In this document: piece after piece, positions 38,325 to 47,747 of the stretch
Numbering within the stretch: the first letter of the stretch is position 1
Layout of the letters: each line of letters starts with the position of its first letter
From: Alteromonas sp. a30
GTDB lineage: Bacteria; Pseudomonadota; Gammaproteobacteria; Enterobacterales; Alteromonadaceae
DNA length: 64,000 nucleotides
Assembly: GCF_026788005.1 (NCBI RefSeq)
Contig: NZ_JABEPE010000004.1
Span: 124,001 to 188,000 of the forward strand
Direction of reading: 5' to 3'
Translations under genes and position numbers: made by a program
Notes under the pieces: model-generated
Database searches by the model: none
What the model saw: only the letters and a program-made list of their open reading frames with translations
Told to the model about the DNA's origin: nothing

Positions 38325-40184
38325 ATGTGTGGAATTGTAGGCGCAATCGCCGAACGTAACGTGGTCAATATTCTTTTAGAAGGGCTAAAACGCCTAGAAT
38401 ATCGTGGTTACGACTCCTCCGGTGTGGCACTTATCGACGCCGATAACAACTTAAACCGCGTGCGCCGCACTGGCAAAGTACAAGCCTTACAAGACGCCAT
38501 CACCGAAACGCCCGTTAAAGGCGCTATTGGCATTGCTCACACACGCTGGGCAACCCACGGCGGCGTGACACAGAAAAATGCTCATCCGCATTTCTCCAGC
38601 GACGATTTAGCTGTAGTTCACAACGGTATTATCGAAAATTACCAAACACTGCGCGACGCCTTGCAGTCTCAAGGTTACGTATTTTCTTCTGAAACCGACA
38701 CCGAAACGATTGCCCACAGCATTCACGCCGAATTGAAAACAGCAAGCTCCTTGCTAGAAGCCGTTCGAGCAGCCGTTAAGAAATTCCACGGCGCTTACGG
38801 CACGGTGGTAATGAACAAAAACGACCCCGACACCTTAGTGGTGGCGCGCTCTGGTAGCCCGTTAGTTATCGGCCTTGGCATTGGCGAGAACTTTATCGCT
38901 TCCGACCAACTCGCATTGTTACCAGTCACTCGCCGCTTTATCTTCTTAGAAGAAGGTGATGTGGCTGAAATCACCCGCACTAGCATTCGCATTTTAGATG
39001 CAGACGGTAACGAAGTAGAGCGCCAAATTCACGACTCAGAAGTGGAACACGATGCTGGCGACAAGGCAGGTTATCGTCATTACATGCTCAAAGAAATTTA
39101 CGAGCAACCAACAGTGGTGCGCAACGCATTGCAAGCGCGTTTAACCGAAGCCGGTTTAGCCGACAACTTGTACATTAGCAGCACAGATAAAAACGCCGAT
39201 GAATTGCTAGCAAAAGTAAAACACGTGCAAATTGTCGCCTGTGGTACGAGCTACCACGCGGGTTTAACCGCACGTTATTGGTTAGAGCAACACGCGAATG
39301 TGTCGTGCAATGTGGAAATTGCCTCGGAATTCCGCTATCGCAAATCCTTCGTACACGAAGGCAGCTTGCTCATTACCATTTCTCAGTCAGGCGAAACCGC
39401 CGACACTTTAGCAGCGCTGCGCTTAGCCAAAGAACAAGGCTATATGACCAGCCTGACCATTTGTAACGTGCCCGGCTCATCCCTTGTGCGCGAATCCGAC
39501 TTTGCCTTTATGACCAAAGCGGGCGCGGAAATTGGCGTGGCATCCACCAAAGCCTTCACCACACAGCTAACCGCATTGTTAATGCTCACCTTGAAGCTGG
39601 GCCAAGCTAATGGCAACGGCAACAACGCCATGAACGAAGCGCAACAAACCGCCTTTATTAACGCGCTCACTACCTTGCCGGCCAAGCTAGAAGAAACCCT
39701 AAATTTAGATAAAGAAATTAGCGGATTAGCAGAAGAATTTGCCAACAAATATCACGCCTTATTCCTTGGCAGAGGCGACCAATACCCCATTGCAATGGAA
39801 GGCGCATTAAAACTAAAAGAAATATCCTACATTCACGCCGAAGCCTATGCATCGGGCGAACTTAAGCACGGCCCGCTGGCACTCATCGACGACGAAATGC
39901 CGGTTATTGTGGTTGCCCCAAACAATGAATTATTGGAAAAACTCAAGTCCAATGTGGAAGAAGTGCGCGCCCGAGGCGGCATCATGTACGTCTTCGCCGA
40001 CAAAGACGCAAAATTCGAAAGCGACGACACCCTGCGCGTCATCAATCTACCGCACGTCGACGAAATCGTCGCGCCCATCGTGTACACCCTGCCATTACAG
40101 CTACTTTCCTACTACGTCGCCGTAATAAAAGGCACCGATGTAGACCAACCGCGTAATTTGGCTAAGAGTGTGACCGTGGAATAA
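38325..40184 (+). CDS. glmS: Glutamine-fructose-6-phosphate aminotransferase (isomerising)
   Basis: Converts fructose-6-phosphate and glutamine to glucosamine-6-phosphate. The N-terminal glutaminase starts [12 protein letters not shown] (Cys2 nucleophile after Met removal), with VHNGIIENY and [13 protein letters not shown]. Two SIS domains follow ([35 protein letters not shown]). The C terminus is the conserved [13 protein letters not shown], the coding sequence bound by TnsD-type proteins. The Tn7-like insertion lies 24 bp beyond the stop, so the gene is intact. Confidence 0.97.
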   Translation: MCGIVGAIAERNVVNILLEGLKRLEYRGYDSSGVALIDADNNLNRVRRTGKVQALQDAITETPVKGAIGIAHTRWATHGGVTQKNAHPHFSSDDLAVVHNGIIENYQTLRDALQSQGYVFSSETDTETIAHSIHAELKTASSLLEAVRAAVKKFHGAYGTVVMNKNDPDTLVVARSGSPLVIGLGIGENFIASDQLALLPVTRRFIFLEEGDVAEITRTSIRILDADGNEVERQIHDSEVEHDAGDKAGYRHYMLKEIYEQPTVVRNALQARLTEAGLADNLYISSTDKNADELLAKVKHVQIVACGTSYHAGLTARYWLEQHANVSCNVEIASEFRYRKSFVHEGSLLITISQSGETADTLAALRLAKEQGYMTSLTICNVPGSSLVRESDFAFMTKAGAEIGVASTKAFTTQLTALLMLTLKLGQANGNGNNAMNEAQQTAFINALTTLPAKLEETLNLDKEISGLAEEFANKYHALFLGRGDQYPIAMEGALKLKEISYIHAEAYASGELKHGPLALIDDEMPVIVVAPNNELLEKLKSNVEEVRARGGIMYVFADKDAKFESDDTLRVINLPHVDEIVAPIVYTLPLQLLSYYVAVIKGTDVDQPRNLAKSVTVE

Positions 40185-40208
40185 ATGGGAAAGGTTTGGG
40201 ATAAAAGT
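40149..40208 (+). other. attTn7 attachment site with 5-bp target duplication
   Basis: The end of glmS (coding AKSVTVE) and the next 24 bp. The transposon starts at 40209; the preceding AAAGT (40204-40208) is in the position of the 5-bp duplication made by Tn7. The distance from the glmS stop matches canonical Tn7 insertion. The matching AAAGT at the far end was not found in the window. Confidence 0.8.
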
Positions 40209-40285
40209 TGTGGGATGACAATAAAGTTTCATCCCACACAATAAAGGTATCACTTTTTACAATAAAGATTCACTCTTATTGTGGA
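40209..40285 (+). mobile_element. Right end of the Tn7-like transposon with tiled TnsB-type binding sites
   Basis: Starts TGTGGGATGACAATAAAG; the Tn7 end starts TGTGGGCGGACAATAAAG. ACAATAAAG recurs at 40218, 40238 and 40259, i.e. every 20-21 bp, as in the overlapping TnsB sites of the Tn7 right end. A related box in the opposite sense (CTCTTATTGTGG) lies at 40273-40284. TGTGGGATGA is also mirrored by TCATCCCACA at 40229-40238. Confidence 0.85.
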
Positions 40286-40445
40286 GAGGCTAATCTTGGT
40301 GCTTTATCCTTTATTGCTACAATTTTGATCTTCCTCAACAGTATCAGGATTTAATAGGCAGAAAAAAATACCAGTGAGTAGGATAGTTAGGACTTCTATT
40401 AGTATTCCCTACAGCTCAAAAGCCCCTAACAAGATAAAAACTTCA

Positions 40446-41048
40446 ATGCAAAGACCGACAAAAGAGCAAATCCAGGCTTTACCTATTTATGAAGGAGTCA
40501 AATTCGGAAATATTGCCGTTGTAACAAACCAATATCAGGCAGTGCGTGTACTCAATAAATTAAAACAAACTTCCTGCCTAGGCTTTGACACTGAAAGTAA
40601 ACCTTGTTTCAAAAAAGGCCAGAGCAGTGATGGGCCACATCTTATTCAGTTAGCCACAGAATCTAAGGCCTATCTATTTCCAACACAATTTCACTTCAAC
40701 GTTTGCATCGTTAAGGAAATTTTAACTGATCCAGCAATTAAGAAAGTTGGTTTTGGATTAAACGAGGACAAAAAACTTCTATGCCGAAAATATGGTATCC
40801 GACTAGCCAATCCAGAAGAACTGTCTTCTAAGGTCATGAAATTTGCACAACTAAAGGATAGGGTTGGAGCAAGAGTTGCCGTTGCAATGCTTCTTAAAAA
40901 GCGTCTTGCAAAGAGCGCTCAGCGGTCTAACTGGGCAAAGTTTCCTCTAGACAAGCACCAAATCAAATATGCTGCAAATGATGCCCATGCGGCATTGATT
41001 TTAGAGCTGGAAATTGAGAGGGTAAAATCGCTGGGAGGTCAGTTGTAA
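40446..41048 (+). CDS. 3'-5' exonuclease, RNase D / WRN-like (DEDDy)
   Basis: About 200 aa. The exonuclease motifs are in order: GFDTES (Exo I, Asp and Glu), VGFGLNEDKK (Exo II, Asp) and YAANDAHAAL (Exo III, Tyr-x3-Asp, hence DEDDy). I prefer the ATG at 40446 (MQRPTKEQIQALPIYEG), which matches the usual start of this family; an upstream GTG at 40374 keeps the frame. It is the first cargo gene inside the right end. It lacks the HRDC domains of true RNase D, so it is more like stand-alone nucleases of unknown substrate. Confidence 0.8.
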   Translation: MQRPTKEQIQALPIYEGVKFGNIAVVTNQYQAVRVLNKLKQTSCLGFDTESKPCFKKGQSSDGPHLIQLATESKAYLFPTQFHFNVCIVKEILTDPAIKKVGFGLNEDKKLLCRKYGIRLANPEELSSKVMKFAQLKDRVGARVAVAMLLKKRLAKSAQRSNWAKFPLDKHQIKYAANDAHAALILELEIERVKSLGGQL

Positions 41049-41234
41049 AAAATCCACTAGAAGTTTTTTATTACGGAACTCATGCGTAGATAGTTAAGTA
41101 GTACGATTTCGCTATACTAATCAAATCAGCGGTATAAAAGAGAATAACCCTTTCATTAATTAATAGGGTTACTCTTCACGCATACAGTGCAAAATAATTG
41201 TAAAAAACTTGAAATTTAAGCCTAATAAATATAC

Positions 41235-41804
41235 CTACTCTAAATACAATTCATAAAGTGCGGTGAATGCTGTAACACCGCCATTTTCAAGGTAATTAGT
41301 AATTGCAAGACAGACTTGGTTTTCTATTTTAGCTTTATGCTCAAAACGTAACCTCCCTAACTCCGCACCATAGTTTTGCTGTAAAACTGCTAACATAACT
41401 CTGCTATACCAATACTGGCTAAGTCCTTCTGGGGACTGGTTTGGATTCATATTATTTAATTCATGTTTTTGTTTATTACGCACTGCCTTTTGCAAGAAAG
41501 CCAAAGGGGATTGTTCTACGCCATACATACCGGTTACTAAAGAAGGTACATTAATTCGAAGTTTTTGATCATGTAAAATCAGGGCTTTAATTAGCATTCT
41601 GGGAGGTGAACTCTCATCTATAAATGGATTGTTACATAAGGATTCGACATATTTGGCTTGTTCCTCCAATGTTGACTTTAAACGAAGTGGCTTGGAGGCT
41701 TTGGTCAGATACTGAAGGCACTCAGAATCGGAGGCATTCTCCCAACTTTTAGAAGCATACGGATTTAGATCGAGTGGATGCTTTGAAACTATGGAAGTAA
41801 TCAA
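41235..41804 (-). CDS. Unknown cargo protein, third gene of a minus-strand trio
   Basis: 189 aa, no signal peptide, mostly helical by eye (LRLKSTLEEQAKYVESLCNNP, KAKIENQVCLAITNYLENGG). I recognise no domain. It follows the 41849 gene by 44 bp on the same strand, so the two plus the small gene at 42673 are probably one operon. Base composition is more AT-rich than the glmS region, as expected for mobile cargo. A role in phage defence is possible from context only. Confidence 0.6.
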   Translation of the reverse strand: MITSIVSKHPLDLNPYASKSWENASDSECLQYLTKASKPLRLKSTLEEQAKYVESLCNNPFIDESSPPRMLIKALILHDQKLRINVPSLVTGMYGVEQSPLAFLQKAVRNKQKHELNNMNPNQSPEGLSQYWYSRVMLAVLQQNYGAELGRLRFEHKAKIENQVCLAITNYLENGGVTAFTALYELYLE

Positions 41805-41848
41805 GTGATTTGATTTATGACGCTGCGTAAACTCTCGAGCACGAATTG

Positions 41849-42667
41849 CTAGGTATGTGCAACGTGGAGTGGTGGTGGTTCTTTTTTAACTGGATTTGGC
41901 AATGAGTTTGACCACTCTTGTATTTCACTTGATACGAGAGCAAAGTAGGAATTTAGATATAATTGTGGGTCATGGCTAATTTGGTCATACAAGTCCAAGA
42001 AATCATTAGCTACATAACTTTGCGTACAAGTTAATGTTTCAACAACCTTCGACATTTTCTCCCCCTCGAGATCTGACATCATAAAGCGAAGGTGACAAAG
42101 TATTTCAGACAATATAGCGGAGTTTTCTTTTGCTTCAGATTCTCTTAAAGGATGTTCAGAGCGAAATTCATAATTACATTTATCCGTACTATCACTCAAT
42201 AAAAGCTTCATAAGTTTGCTCCTGAACCGATATATTCGATACATTAAAGTTAAGACTTTGTAAGCTTGATTACGATCTTGTTTTAAGAATGTTAGAAACG
42301 GTATGCCCACTAAGTTTTTAATATCCTTTTTAATTTTTTTGCATAAATCTTCGACACTACCGCCATAGGTTGTTTGTAAATAATTATATAATTCCTTTTC
42401 GCTGTCAGAAGGGATGGGGTCTGGGTAGCCAGGTTCGTACCCTGAACCATATATAATTGCGCGTTGCTCTCTGGAAAGTATCGAAAAAACATATCCTTGC
42501 AAATTCCCCCAAGAACCCCCAATTATTCTATCTTCGACATTTCTTCTGATAAAAGCTGAGCTAGCTTCACCATTATCATCTTTAAAGTCTGTAAGAAAAG
42601 GTTTTAAACTATCAATGTCTTGTGATAGACCTGCGCATCCTAGGATCATTTTATTCTGTAAGTTCAT
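41849..42667 (-). CDS. Unknown cargo protein, second gene of a minus-strand trio
   Basis: 272 aa, no membrane segment. N-terminal part MNLQNKMILGCAGLSQDIDS, then a helical body (YLQTTYGGSVEDLCKKIKKDIKN, YRIYRFRSKLMKLLL). Rich in charged residues and with a proline-rich end (PVKKEPPPLHVAHT). No motif identified. It starts 5 bp downstream of the small gene at 42673. Confidence 0.6.
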   Translation of the reverse strand: MNLQNKMILGCAGLSQDIDSLKPFLTDFKDDNGEASSAFIRRNVEDRIIGGSWGNLQGYVFSILSREQRAIIYGSGYEPGYPDPIPSDSEKELYNYLQTTYGGSVEDLCKKIKKDIKNLVGIPFLTFLKQDRNQAYKVLTLMYRIYRFRSKLMKLLLSDSTDKCNYEFRSEHPLRESEAKENSAILSEILCHLRFMMSDLEGEKMSKVVETLTCTQSYVANDFLDLYDQISHDPQLYLNSYFALVSSEIQEWSNSLPNPVKKEPPPLHVAHT

Positions 42668-42672
42668 GGCAT

Positions 42673-42882
42673 TTATCCCTCTGCTCGATTGATAACGGTA
42701 AAGGCTGTATTGATCAACACCAACCGAACACTTTGACTAATTTCAACATTCAATAAATGAAATACTATTTGAACACTATTTCCTGTGCTTGAGTTTGGTA
42801 TCCGAGCTATGACCAAAGTGTAAAGCACCACTTTCGTTGTATTTTCAAGAGTTCGTTCTAATCTATTCATCATGCTCCCCAT
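42673..42882 (-). CDS. Small unknown cargo protein, first gene of a minus-strand trio
   Basis: 69 aa: MGSMMNRLERTLENTTKVVL ... VRLVLINTAFTVINRAEG. A second ATG lies four codons in (MNRLERTL). Mixed hydrophobic and polar, possibly a small folded beta-rich domain. No known motif. Called because it is tightly spaced (5 bp) before a longer gene on the same strand. Confidence 0.45.
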   Translation of the reverse strand: MGSMMNRLERTLENTTKVVLYTLVIARIPNSSTGNSVQIVFHLLNVEISQSVRLVLINTAFTVINRAEG

Positions 42883-43244
42883 GTATAATTTTTAATAATT
42901 TAGTAAATTTGATACCGGCGTTAAGAACTATACTTTCAGACCACAGAAGCAATCAGGGGAGGAAAAGATCATTTTTCATGTAACCTTTAATTTATAAGCT
43001 TTTTAACCGAAAAGAAGTTATTTGATAGCTAGGAGTTCAGTAATTAAAGCTTTTTTGTCGGGTTACATGTGAACTCTCAATCAACTGTAATCAAGTAACA
43101 TATTGAGGAGTTTAATCCTTATAAAGGCTGGGCTTTCATGGCTAACTTACCCCTTTAATAATTCAGATTGTTTGTAACAATAAAGTTTCACTCTAAGGCC
43201 AAATAAAGCTATGCTGTTCATAGAGTATTTCATTTGGCTTTTTT
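42883..43244. other. Regulatory gap between cargo trio and tnsA
   Basis: About 360 bp separating divergent genes. It holds an imperfect inverted repeat (CATGTAACC at 42977-42985 and GGTTACATG at 43061-43069) and, nearer tnsA, two sequences resembling TnsB sites (43177-43185 ACAATAAAG followed by TTTCAC, and 43200-43208). TnsB binding next to tnsA would fit autoregulation as in Tn7. Confidence 0.5.
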
Positions 43245-44066
43245 ATGGCATCTGCTTTCAAAGGACTCACGCAGTCTCAAATTAATAAACGGATTAAAGA
43301 AGGGCGTGGGCAAGGCTCTGGCGCTGACTATCAGCCCTTTATCTACGTTCATGAAATATCTCCTCAAGGACGAGTTCATCGCTTGTTTGGCTTCAAGACC
43401 AAGCGAATTCTTCACTTATTATCGGACTTGGAACTAGCGATTTTCCTTATTCTGGATTGGTCGCCGGATGTCATTGATATTCGCGAGCAATTCCCTATGA
43501 ATGTGGATGATACCATTCGCATTGCGCATGAGGCTGGTTTACCCCACTGGAAATATAGTGGCGTTAATCAGGTGCTTACCACTGATTTTGTCGTTTCCAG
43601 TACAAATCCAGAAATGAAGCTATTCGCTATCCAAGCTAAACCCGCTGAAGAATTGGAGAAGGCTGGAACCATTGAGCGGTTGGAGCTTGAACGACGTTAC
43701 CTTGAATATAAGGAAATACCTTGGGATATCATTACGAAAGAAGACATCCCTCAAACCATTTTGCAAAACATCCAATGGCTATATCCAGCCCAGGAAGACA
43801 AGTTAAAAAATCAGGAATTACAACATTACTTTGAACTGTTTCGAAGAGAGTTCCAAAAACTACCGGATGCGGGAGCAATTTCAATCGCGCAACGTTTAGA
43901 TATGTCATACGACCTCGAAAACGGCACCGCATTGTATTGGCTCCGCTGCTTACTCGCTAAACGCTTTTTTGCATTTGACATGGAGATTCCCTATCGCAAA
44001 TTGCTAGTGTCTGATTTGCATGAAAATGCTCATGACGAGCCGGAGGAAATTCATGCTTCAGCTTAA
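43245..44066 (+). CDS. tnsA: TnsA transposase subunit (endonuclease)
   Basis: 273 aa, the same length as Tn7 TnsA. It cuts the 5' ends of the transposon, together with TnsB. The four catalytic residues known for Tn7 TnsA occur at identical positions: E63 (LSDLELAIF), D114 (LTTDFVVSS), Q130 and K132 (FAIQAKPAEE). The C-terminal part (about 170-273) is the winged-helix TnsA_C region. Overlaps tnsB by 14 bp. Confidence 0.95.
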   Translation: MASAFKGLTQSQINKRIKEGRGQGSGADYQPFIYVHEISPQGRVHRLFGFKTKRILHLLSDLELAIFLILDWSPDVIDIREQFPMNVDDTIRIAHEAGLPHWKYSGVNQVLTTDFVVSSTNPEMKLFAIQAKPAEELEKAGTIERLELERRYLEYKEIPWDIITKEDIPQTILQNIQWLYPAQEDKLKNQELQHYFELFRREFQKLPDAGAISIAQRLDMSYDLENGTALYWLRCLLAKRFFAFDMEIPYRKLLVSDLHENAHDEPEEIHASA

Positions 44067-46140
44067 TCAAGTATTCCAGTTGCACGATCAACAAATGCGC
44101 ATTGTCTGGCGAGATAGCAAAATCGTTTTTTGGATCGACATTAATGCCAAAGCTCCCTGGCCGGTGGCAATTAAATCAGAAGAAATTGAAAGCCTAATTA
44201 TCGAACAGGAACTCGTTCCAATAGATGACCCATACCTATCACTGATACTAAGAGAAATTGATAAAACCAGTACCAACTGGATTAAGTGTGAAAAAGCCTG
44301 GAACATCATCAAGGATCATATTAATGATGTCGCCTTATTTTATCGAAATGAGCGTGGAAAACTCATCAACAGTTTGGTTGAACAACATCAAGTCACTAAG
44401 CAATCTATCACTCGTTATATTCGCCGATATTGGCAGCGAGGAATGAATCAGTATGCCTTGCTTCCTGATTATGTGAACTCTGGTGGTAAGGGCAAAACAA
44501 GAGATACCAGTAAAGGAAAACTAGGGCGAAATAGAGTGATCACCGATGGCATTGGTCACAATGTCACGCCAGATATAGCCAGAGTGTTCAGGCAAGCCAT
44601 TGAGGTATGGGTACTAAATAAGAAAAATACATCCGTAGCCGATGCTTACGCTATTGCTGTAGCAGCCCTGGAAAAAACAGAGCTTGGTACTGATAAAACT
44701 CGCTTACCTACAGAGCGGCAATTCAGATATTTCTACAAGCGTGAGTACACAACAGAGGAAATCATTACCAGCCAACTTAGTGATATTGATTACGAAAATA
44801 ACTATGCCGCTTTAAAAAGCACATCTACCACAGAAACTCTTGGCCCAGGCTATCGCTACCAAATTGATGCCACTGTTGCAGATATCTATCTGCTTTCTGA
44901 ATACGACCGTACCAAAATTGTCGGAAGGCCTGTTCTCTACTTTGTTACCGATGTATTTAGCCGCATGGTTGTTGGCATGTATGTCGGCTTTGAAGGTCCG
45001 TCTTGGGTGAGCGCAATGATGGCTGTTGCTAACGCTGCGTCCAATAAAGTGAATTACTGTAAAGAGTTCGGCATTGAAATATCTCATGAAGACTGGCCGG
45101 TCGAAGGACTACCTGACACTCTACTTGCAGACCAAGGTGAATTTAAGGGCACTAAAGTAGAAACCTTTATTAAGGCGCATCGGGGCCATATTGAAAATGC
45201 CAAAGCCAGGAAAGGCAGCGCTAAAGGGATTGTTGAGAATAAATTCCTAACAATACAGCGTGACTTTAAGCCTTATTCCGAAGGTATTGTAGAGCCTGTT
45301 ATCAGTAAAAAACGAGGTGGCAATGATTATCGTCTGGATGCCACGCTAACACTCTATGAGTTTACTCAAAAAATCATTTATATCGTGCTTTACCACAACA
45401 ATAAAAAGCAAATGGAAAAGTACGATCCTTGCGAGGGAATGCCGACATCAGTTAAACGCATTCCGTTAGAACTCTGGAACTGGGGTACGTCCGCGCTTAC
45501 CGGTAAAAACAGACCAGTTAACGAAGAATTACTTCGTATTAATTTGCTACCCCACACGACAGCTACTGTTTCAGATCTTGGTATTCGGGTATTTGGTGCT
45601 TATTACACTTGTCAGGAAATCGTTCAACAAGGTTGGCTAATAAGAACCGTTAAAAACCGTCCGGCGAAGATACAAGTCGCTTATGATCCACGATTGGCTG
45701 ACCATGTTTATATTCGGCCTAGCGGCAATCTGGATGAATATTGGGTTTGTAATCTATCAGACCATAGCCGAAGGTTTAAGGGCATGACATTTTGGGATTT
45801 ATGGCGAATTGTGCGGGAAGAAAATAAAGCTATGGCTAATCAAAAAGTTGATTCTGCTTTAGCCAAAGGCAGTCTCATAGAAAAGCTTGCGGAAATAGAG
45901 GCCGAAGCAAAGAATAAAAAGCCTGATTTCTCGTCAGCCTCTAAAACTCAAAGAGTTAAGGATATCCGAGAAAACAAACAACTTGAAAAGGCCGCTGAAC
46001 GCGCTAAAACCGCTATTCGTCCTTCAACGCCCCAACAGGAAAAGCCTGCTAAGGTGGTCTCTATAAACAAAGAAACGCCACAAGACTATAACTTTCCGGA
46101 TATGACTGACATCCTATTCAAGGAGGATGACGATGAGTGA
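44053..46140 (+). CDS. tnsB: TnsB transposase subunit (DDE recombinase)
   Basis: 695 aa from the ATG at 44053, which has GGAGG 6 bp upstream; an in-frame ATG at 44020 inside tnsA lacks this. It binds the transposon ends and joins 3' ends to the target. The DDE triad is D272 (YQIDATVADI), D360 (LLADQGEF) and E395 (KGIVENKF), one residue offset from Tn7 TnsB (273/361/396). The C-terminal tail is charged and lysine-rich, where TnsC is contacted in Tn7. Confidence 0.95.
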   Translation: MLQLNQVFQLHDQQMRIVWRDSKIVFWIDINAKAPWPVAIKSEEIESLIIEQELVPIDDPYLSLILREIDKTSTNWIKCEKAWNIIKDHINDVALFYRNERGKLINSLVEQHQVTKQSITRYIRRYWQRGMNQYALLPDYVNSGGKGKTRDTSKGKLGRNRVITDGIGHNVTPDIARVFRQAIEVWVLNKKNTSVADAYAIAVAALEKTELGTDKTRLPTERQFRYFYKREYTTEEIITSQLSDIDYENNYAALKSTSTTETLGPGYRYQIDATVADIYLLSEYDRTKIVGRPVLYFVTDVFSRMVVGMYVGFEGPSWVSAMMAVANAASNKVNYCKEFGIEISHEDWPVEGLPDTLLADQGEFKGTKVETFIKAHRGHIENAKARKGSAKGIVENKFLTIQRDFKPYSEGIVEPVISKKRGGNDYRLDATLTLYEFTQKIIYIVLYHNNKKQMEKYDPCEGMPTSVKRIPLELWNWGTSALTGKNRPVNEELLRINLLPHTTATVSDLGIRVFGAYYTCQEIVQQGWLIRTVKNRPAKIQVAYDPRLADHVYIRPSGNLDEYWVCNLSDHSRRFKGMTFWDLWRIVREENKAMANQKVDSALAKGSLIEKLAEIEAEAKNKKPDFSSASKTQRVKDIRENKQLEKAAERAKTAIRPSTPQQEKPAKVVSINKETPQDYNFPDMTDILFKEDDDE

Positions 46141-47740
46141 GCAACTATTTCAGGGGCGTATTCCACATGCCATATACAAAGAGCAAGAACTTGAAGAATA
46201 CAGCGAGAACCCGTTTACTGCTGCCCTTCCTCATATTTTGAGCTTTTCTGAAGCCTCAGAAAGAATGCGAGACAAGCCTAAGTTTAAGGAAGAAGAAAAG
46301 TTTCTCGATGGCAGTGTTCGCGTTCATGCCATTGCTCGGCTTCTACGCAGCTTTTATCAACCTCTTAGTCAGCACTTACAGCTTGAACAAAAAATCTCAT
46401 TGCTGATTCGTCAAGGGTATATGGGACGTAGCCCGAAAACGGGTGACTTTTACAAGCAACAGCAAAATGCCTATCAGAGAGTGATGGAGCGTGATCTCGA
46501 TGCCAAAATATTTGATGACGTAACTTCAACTGCTACATCGTTATCAATTTTCGGGTGCTCTGGTTGTGGTAAATCCCGTGCCATAGAACGCATTACAAAA
46601 ACTTACCAACAAGCGATTTATCATCCCAAATATAACATCACGCAAGTGGTGTACCTAAGGCTTGAATGCCCTTCAGGTGGAGACTTAACCGAGCTGTGCC
46701 TGAGCTTTTTCGTGGAAATGGATAAGATATTAAATACTCGGTACAGCCAGAGCCATGGGCGCAAGAAGCTAGGTCCAGAAGGACTAAAAACCAATATGGC
46801 AATTATCGCCAACCTCCACGCATTAGGCGTTTTGATCATAGACGAAGTACAAAACCTTAATGAAGCTCGTTCTGGCGGAGCCAGAATCATGAACAACTTC
46901 TTCGTGTCATTGGTAAATACAATCGGAATTCCGGTTATTCAAATTGGCACACCCAAAGCCAAAAAGTTCTTTCAAAGCAACCTTAAAGACGCTCGCCGCG
47001 TGACGGGTTTAGGCAGTATTCTTTGGACAAGAATGCCAAAAGACAAATACTGGGAAAGCCTGTTAAAGCGTCTGTGGCAATATCAATGGCTGCAAAAAGC
47101 AGAAGACCTAACGCCAGAGCTCATTGATACTATGTACGACCTGACACAAGGCGTCATGGATTTTGTGGTGAAGCTGTTTGTACTGGCTCAAGCCAGAGCA
47201 ATCGCTATTGGAAGTGAGCGGATAACGGCTCCCTTACTAGAAAAGGTCTATTTTGATGAGTTTCAGCCTGTTCACCCAATGATAGATGCACTGAAAAGTG
47301 GTAATCCAAATCTCATCAAAAACTATGATGATCTGACATTACCAGCAGTGGAAAACAAATTGCTTGAGATCGTTCAAGACGTAGAAGTGCAAACAGAAGT
47401 AATAAAAGATCACGAAAAGCCAACCGGAGATAAGGCCAAGATCCTGTTGTCGTTACTCCTGCAAATGGACATAGATGAAGATATCGCCATACCTATGGTT
47501 GATAAAGTAATGACCACCACCCCAGATCTACCAATACCTGCCTTAATAAACAAAGTCACCCAATTTGCGACCAAAGAGCTTAAAGACAGCAATCCCAAGC
47601 CAGAGAAAACCAAGCGAATAAAACAAGCTGATTGGAAGGATTTACCCACTAATGACTTACGTTATATTTTTGCGACTAAGGGGAAAAGACAATGCGTGAA
47701 AGCCTTGCTAGCAAAGGGTATTGTGCTATTTCTCAACTAA
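46133..47740 (+). CDS. tnsC: TnsC AAA+ regulator
   Basis: ATPase that links the TnsD-bound target to TnsAB. AGGAGG ends 6 bp before the ATG at 46133 (MSEQLFQGRIPHA), so I prefer it to the ATG at 46127. Walker A GCSGCGKS is at 141-148 and Walker B LGVLIIDE at 231-238, followed by an arginine-rich ATPase core. 535 aa, slightly shorter than Tn7 TnsC. Start overlaps the tnsB stop, so tnsABC is one operon. Confidence 0.93.
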   Translation: MSEQLFQGRIPHAIYKEQELEEYSENPFTAALPHILSFSEASERMRDKPKFKEEEKFLDGSVRVHAIARLLRSFYQPLSQHLQLEQKISLLIRQGYMGRSPKTGDFYKQQQNAYQRVMERDLDAKIFDDVTSTATSLSIFGCSGCGKSRAIERITKTYQQAIYHPKYNITQVVYLRLECPSGGDLTELCLSFFVEMDKILNTRYSQSHGRKKLGPEGLKTNMAIIANLHALGVLIIDEVQNLNEARSGGARIMNNFFVSLVNTIGIPVIQIGTPKAKKFFQSNLKDARRVTGLGSILWTRMPKDKYWESLLKRLWQYQWLQKAEDLTPELIDTMYDLTQGVMDFVVKLFVLAQARAIAIGSERITAPLLEKVYFDEFQPVHPMIDALKSGNPNLIKNYDDLTLPAVENKLLEIVQDVEVQTEVIKDHEKPTGDKAKILLSLLLQMDIDEDIAIPMVDKVMTTTPDLPIPALINKVTQFATKELKDSNPKPEKTKRIKQADWKDLPTNDLRYIFATKGKRQCVKALLAKGIVLFLN

Positions 47741-47747
47741 TTAAAAA

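Noticed and set aside
46127-46132. ATG at 46127 as the tnsC start
   Set aside because: It directly abuts AGGAGG; the ATG six bases further has normal spacing.
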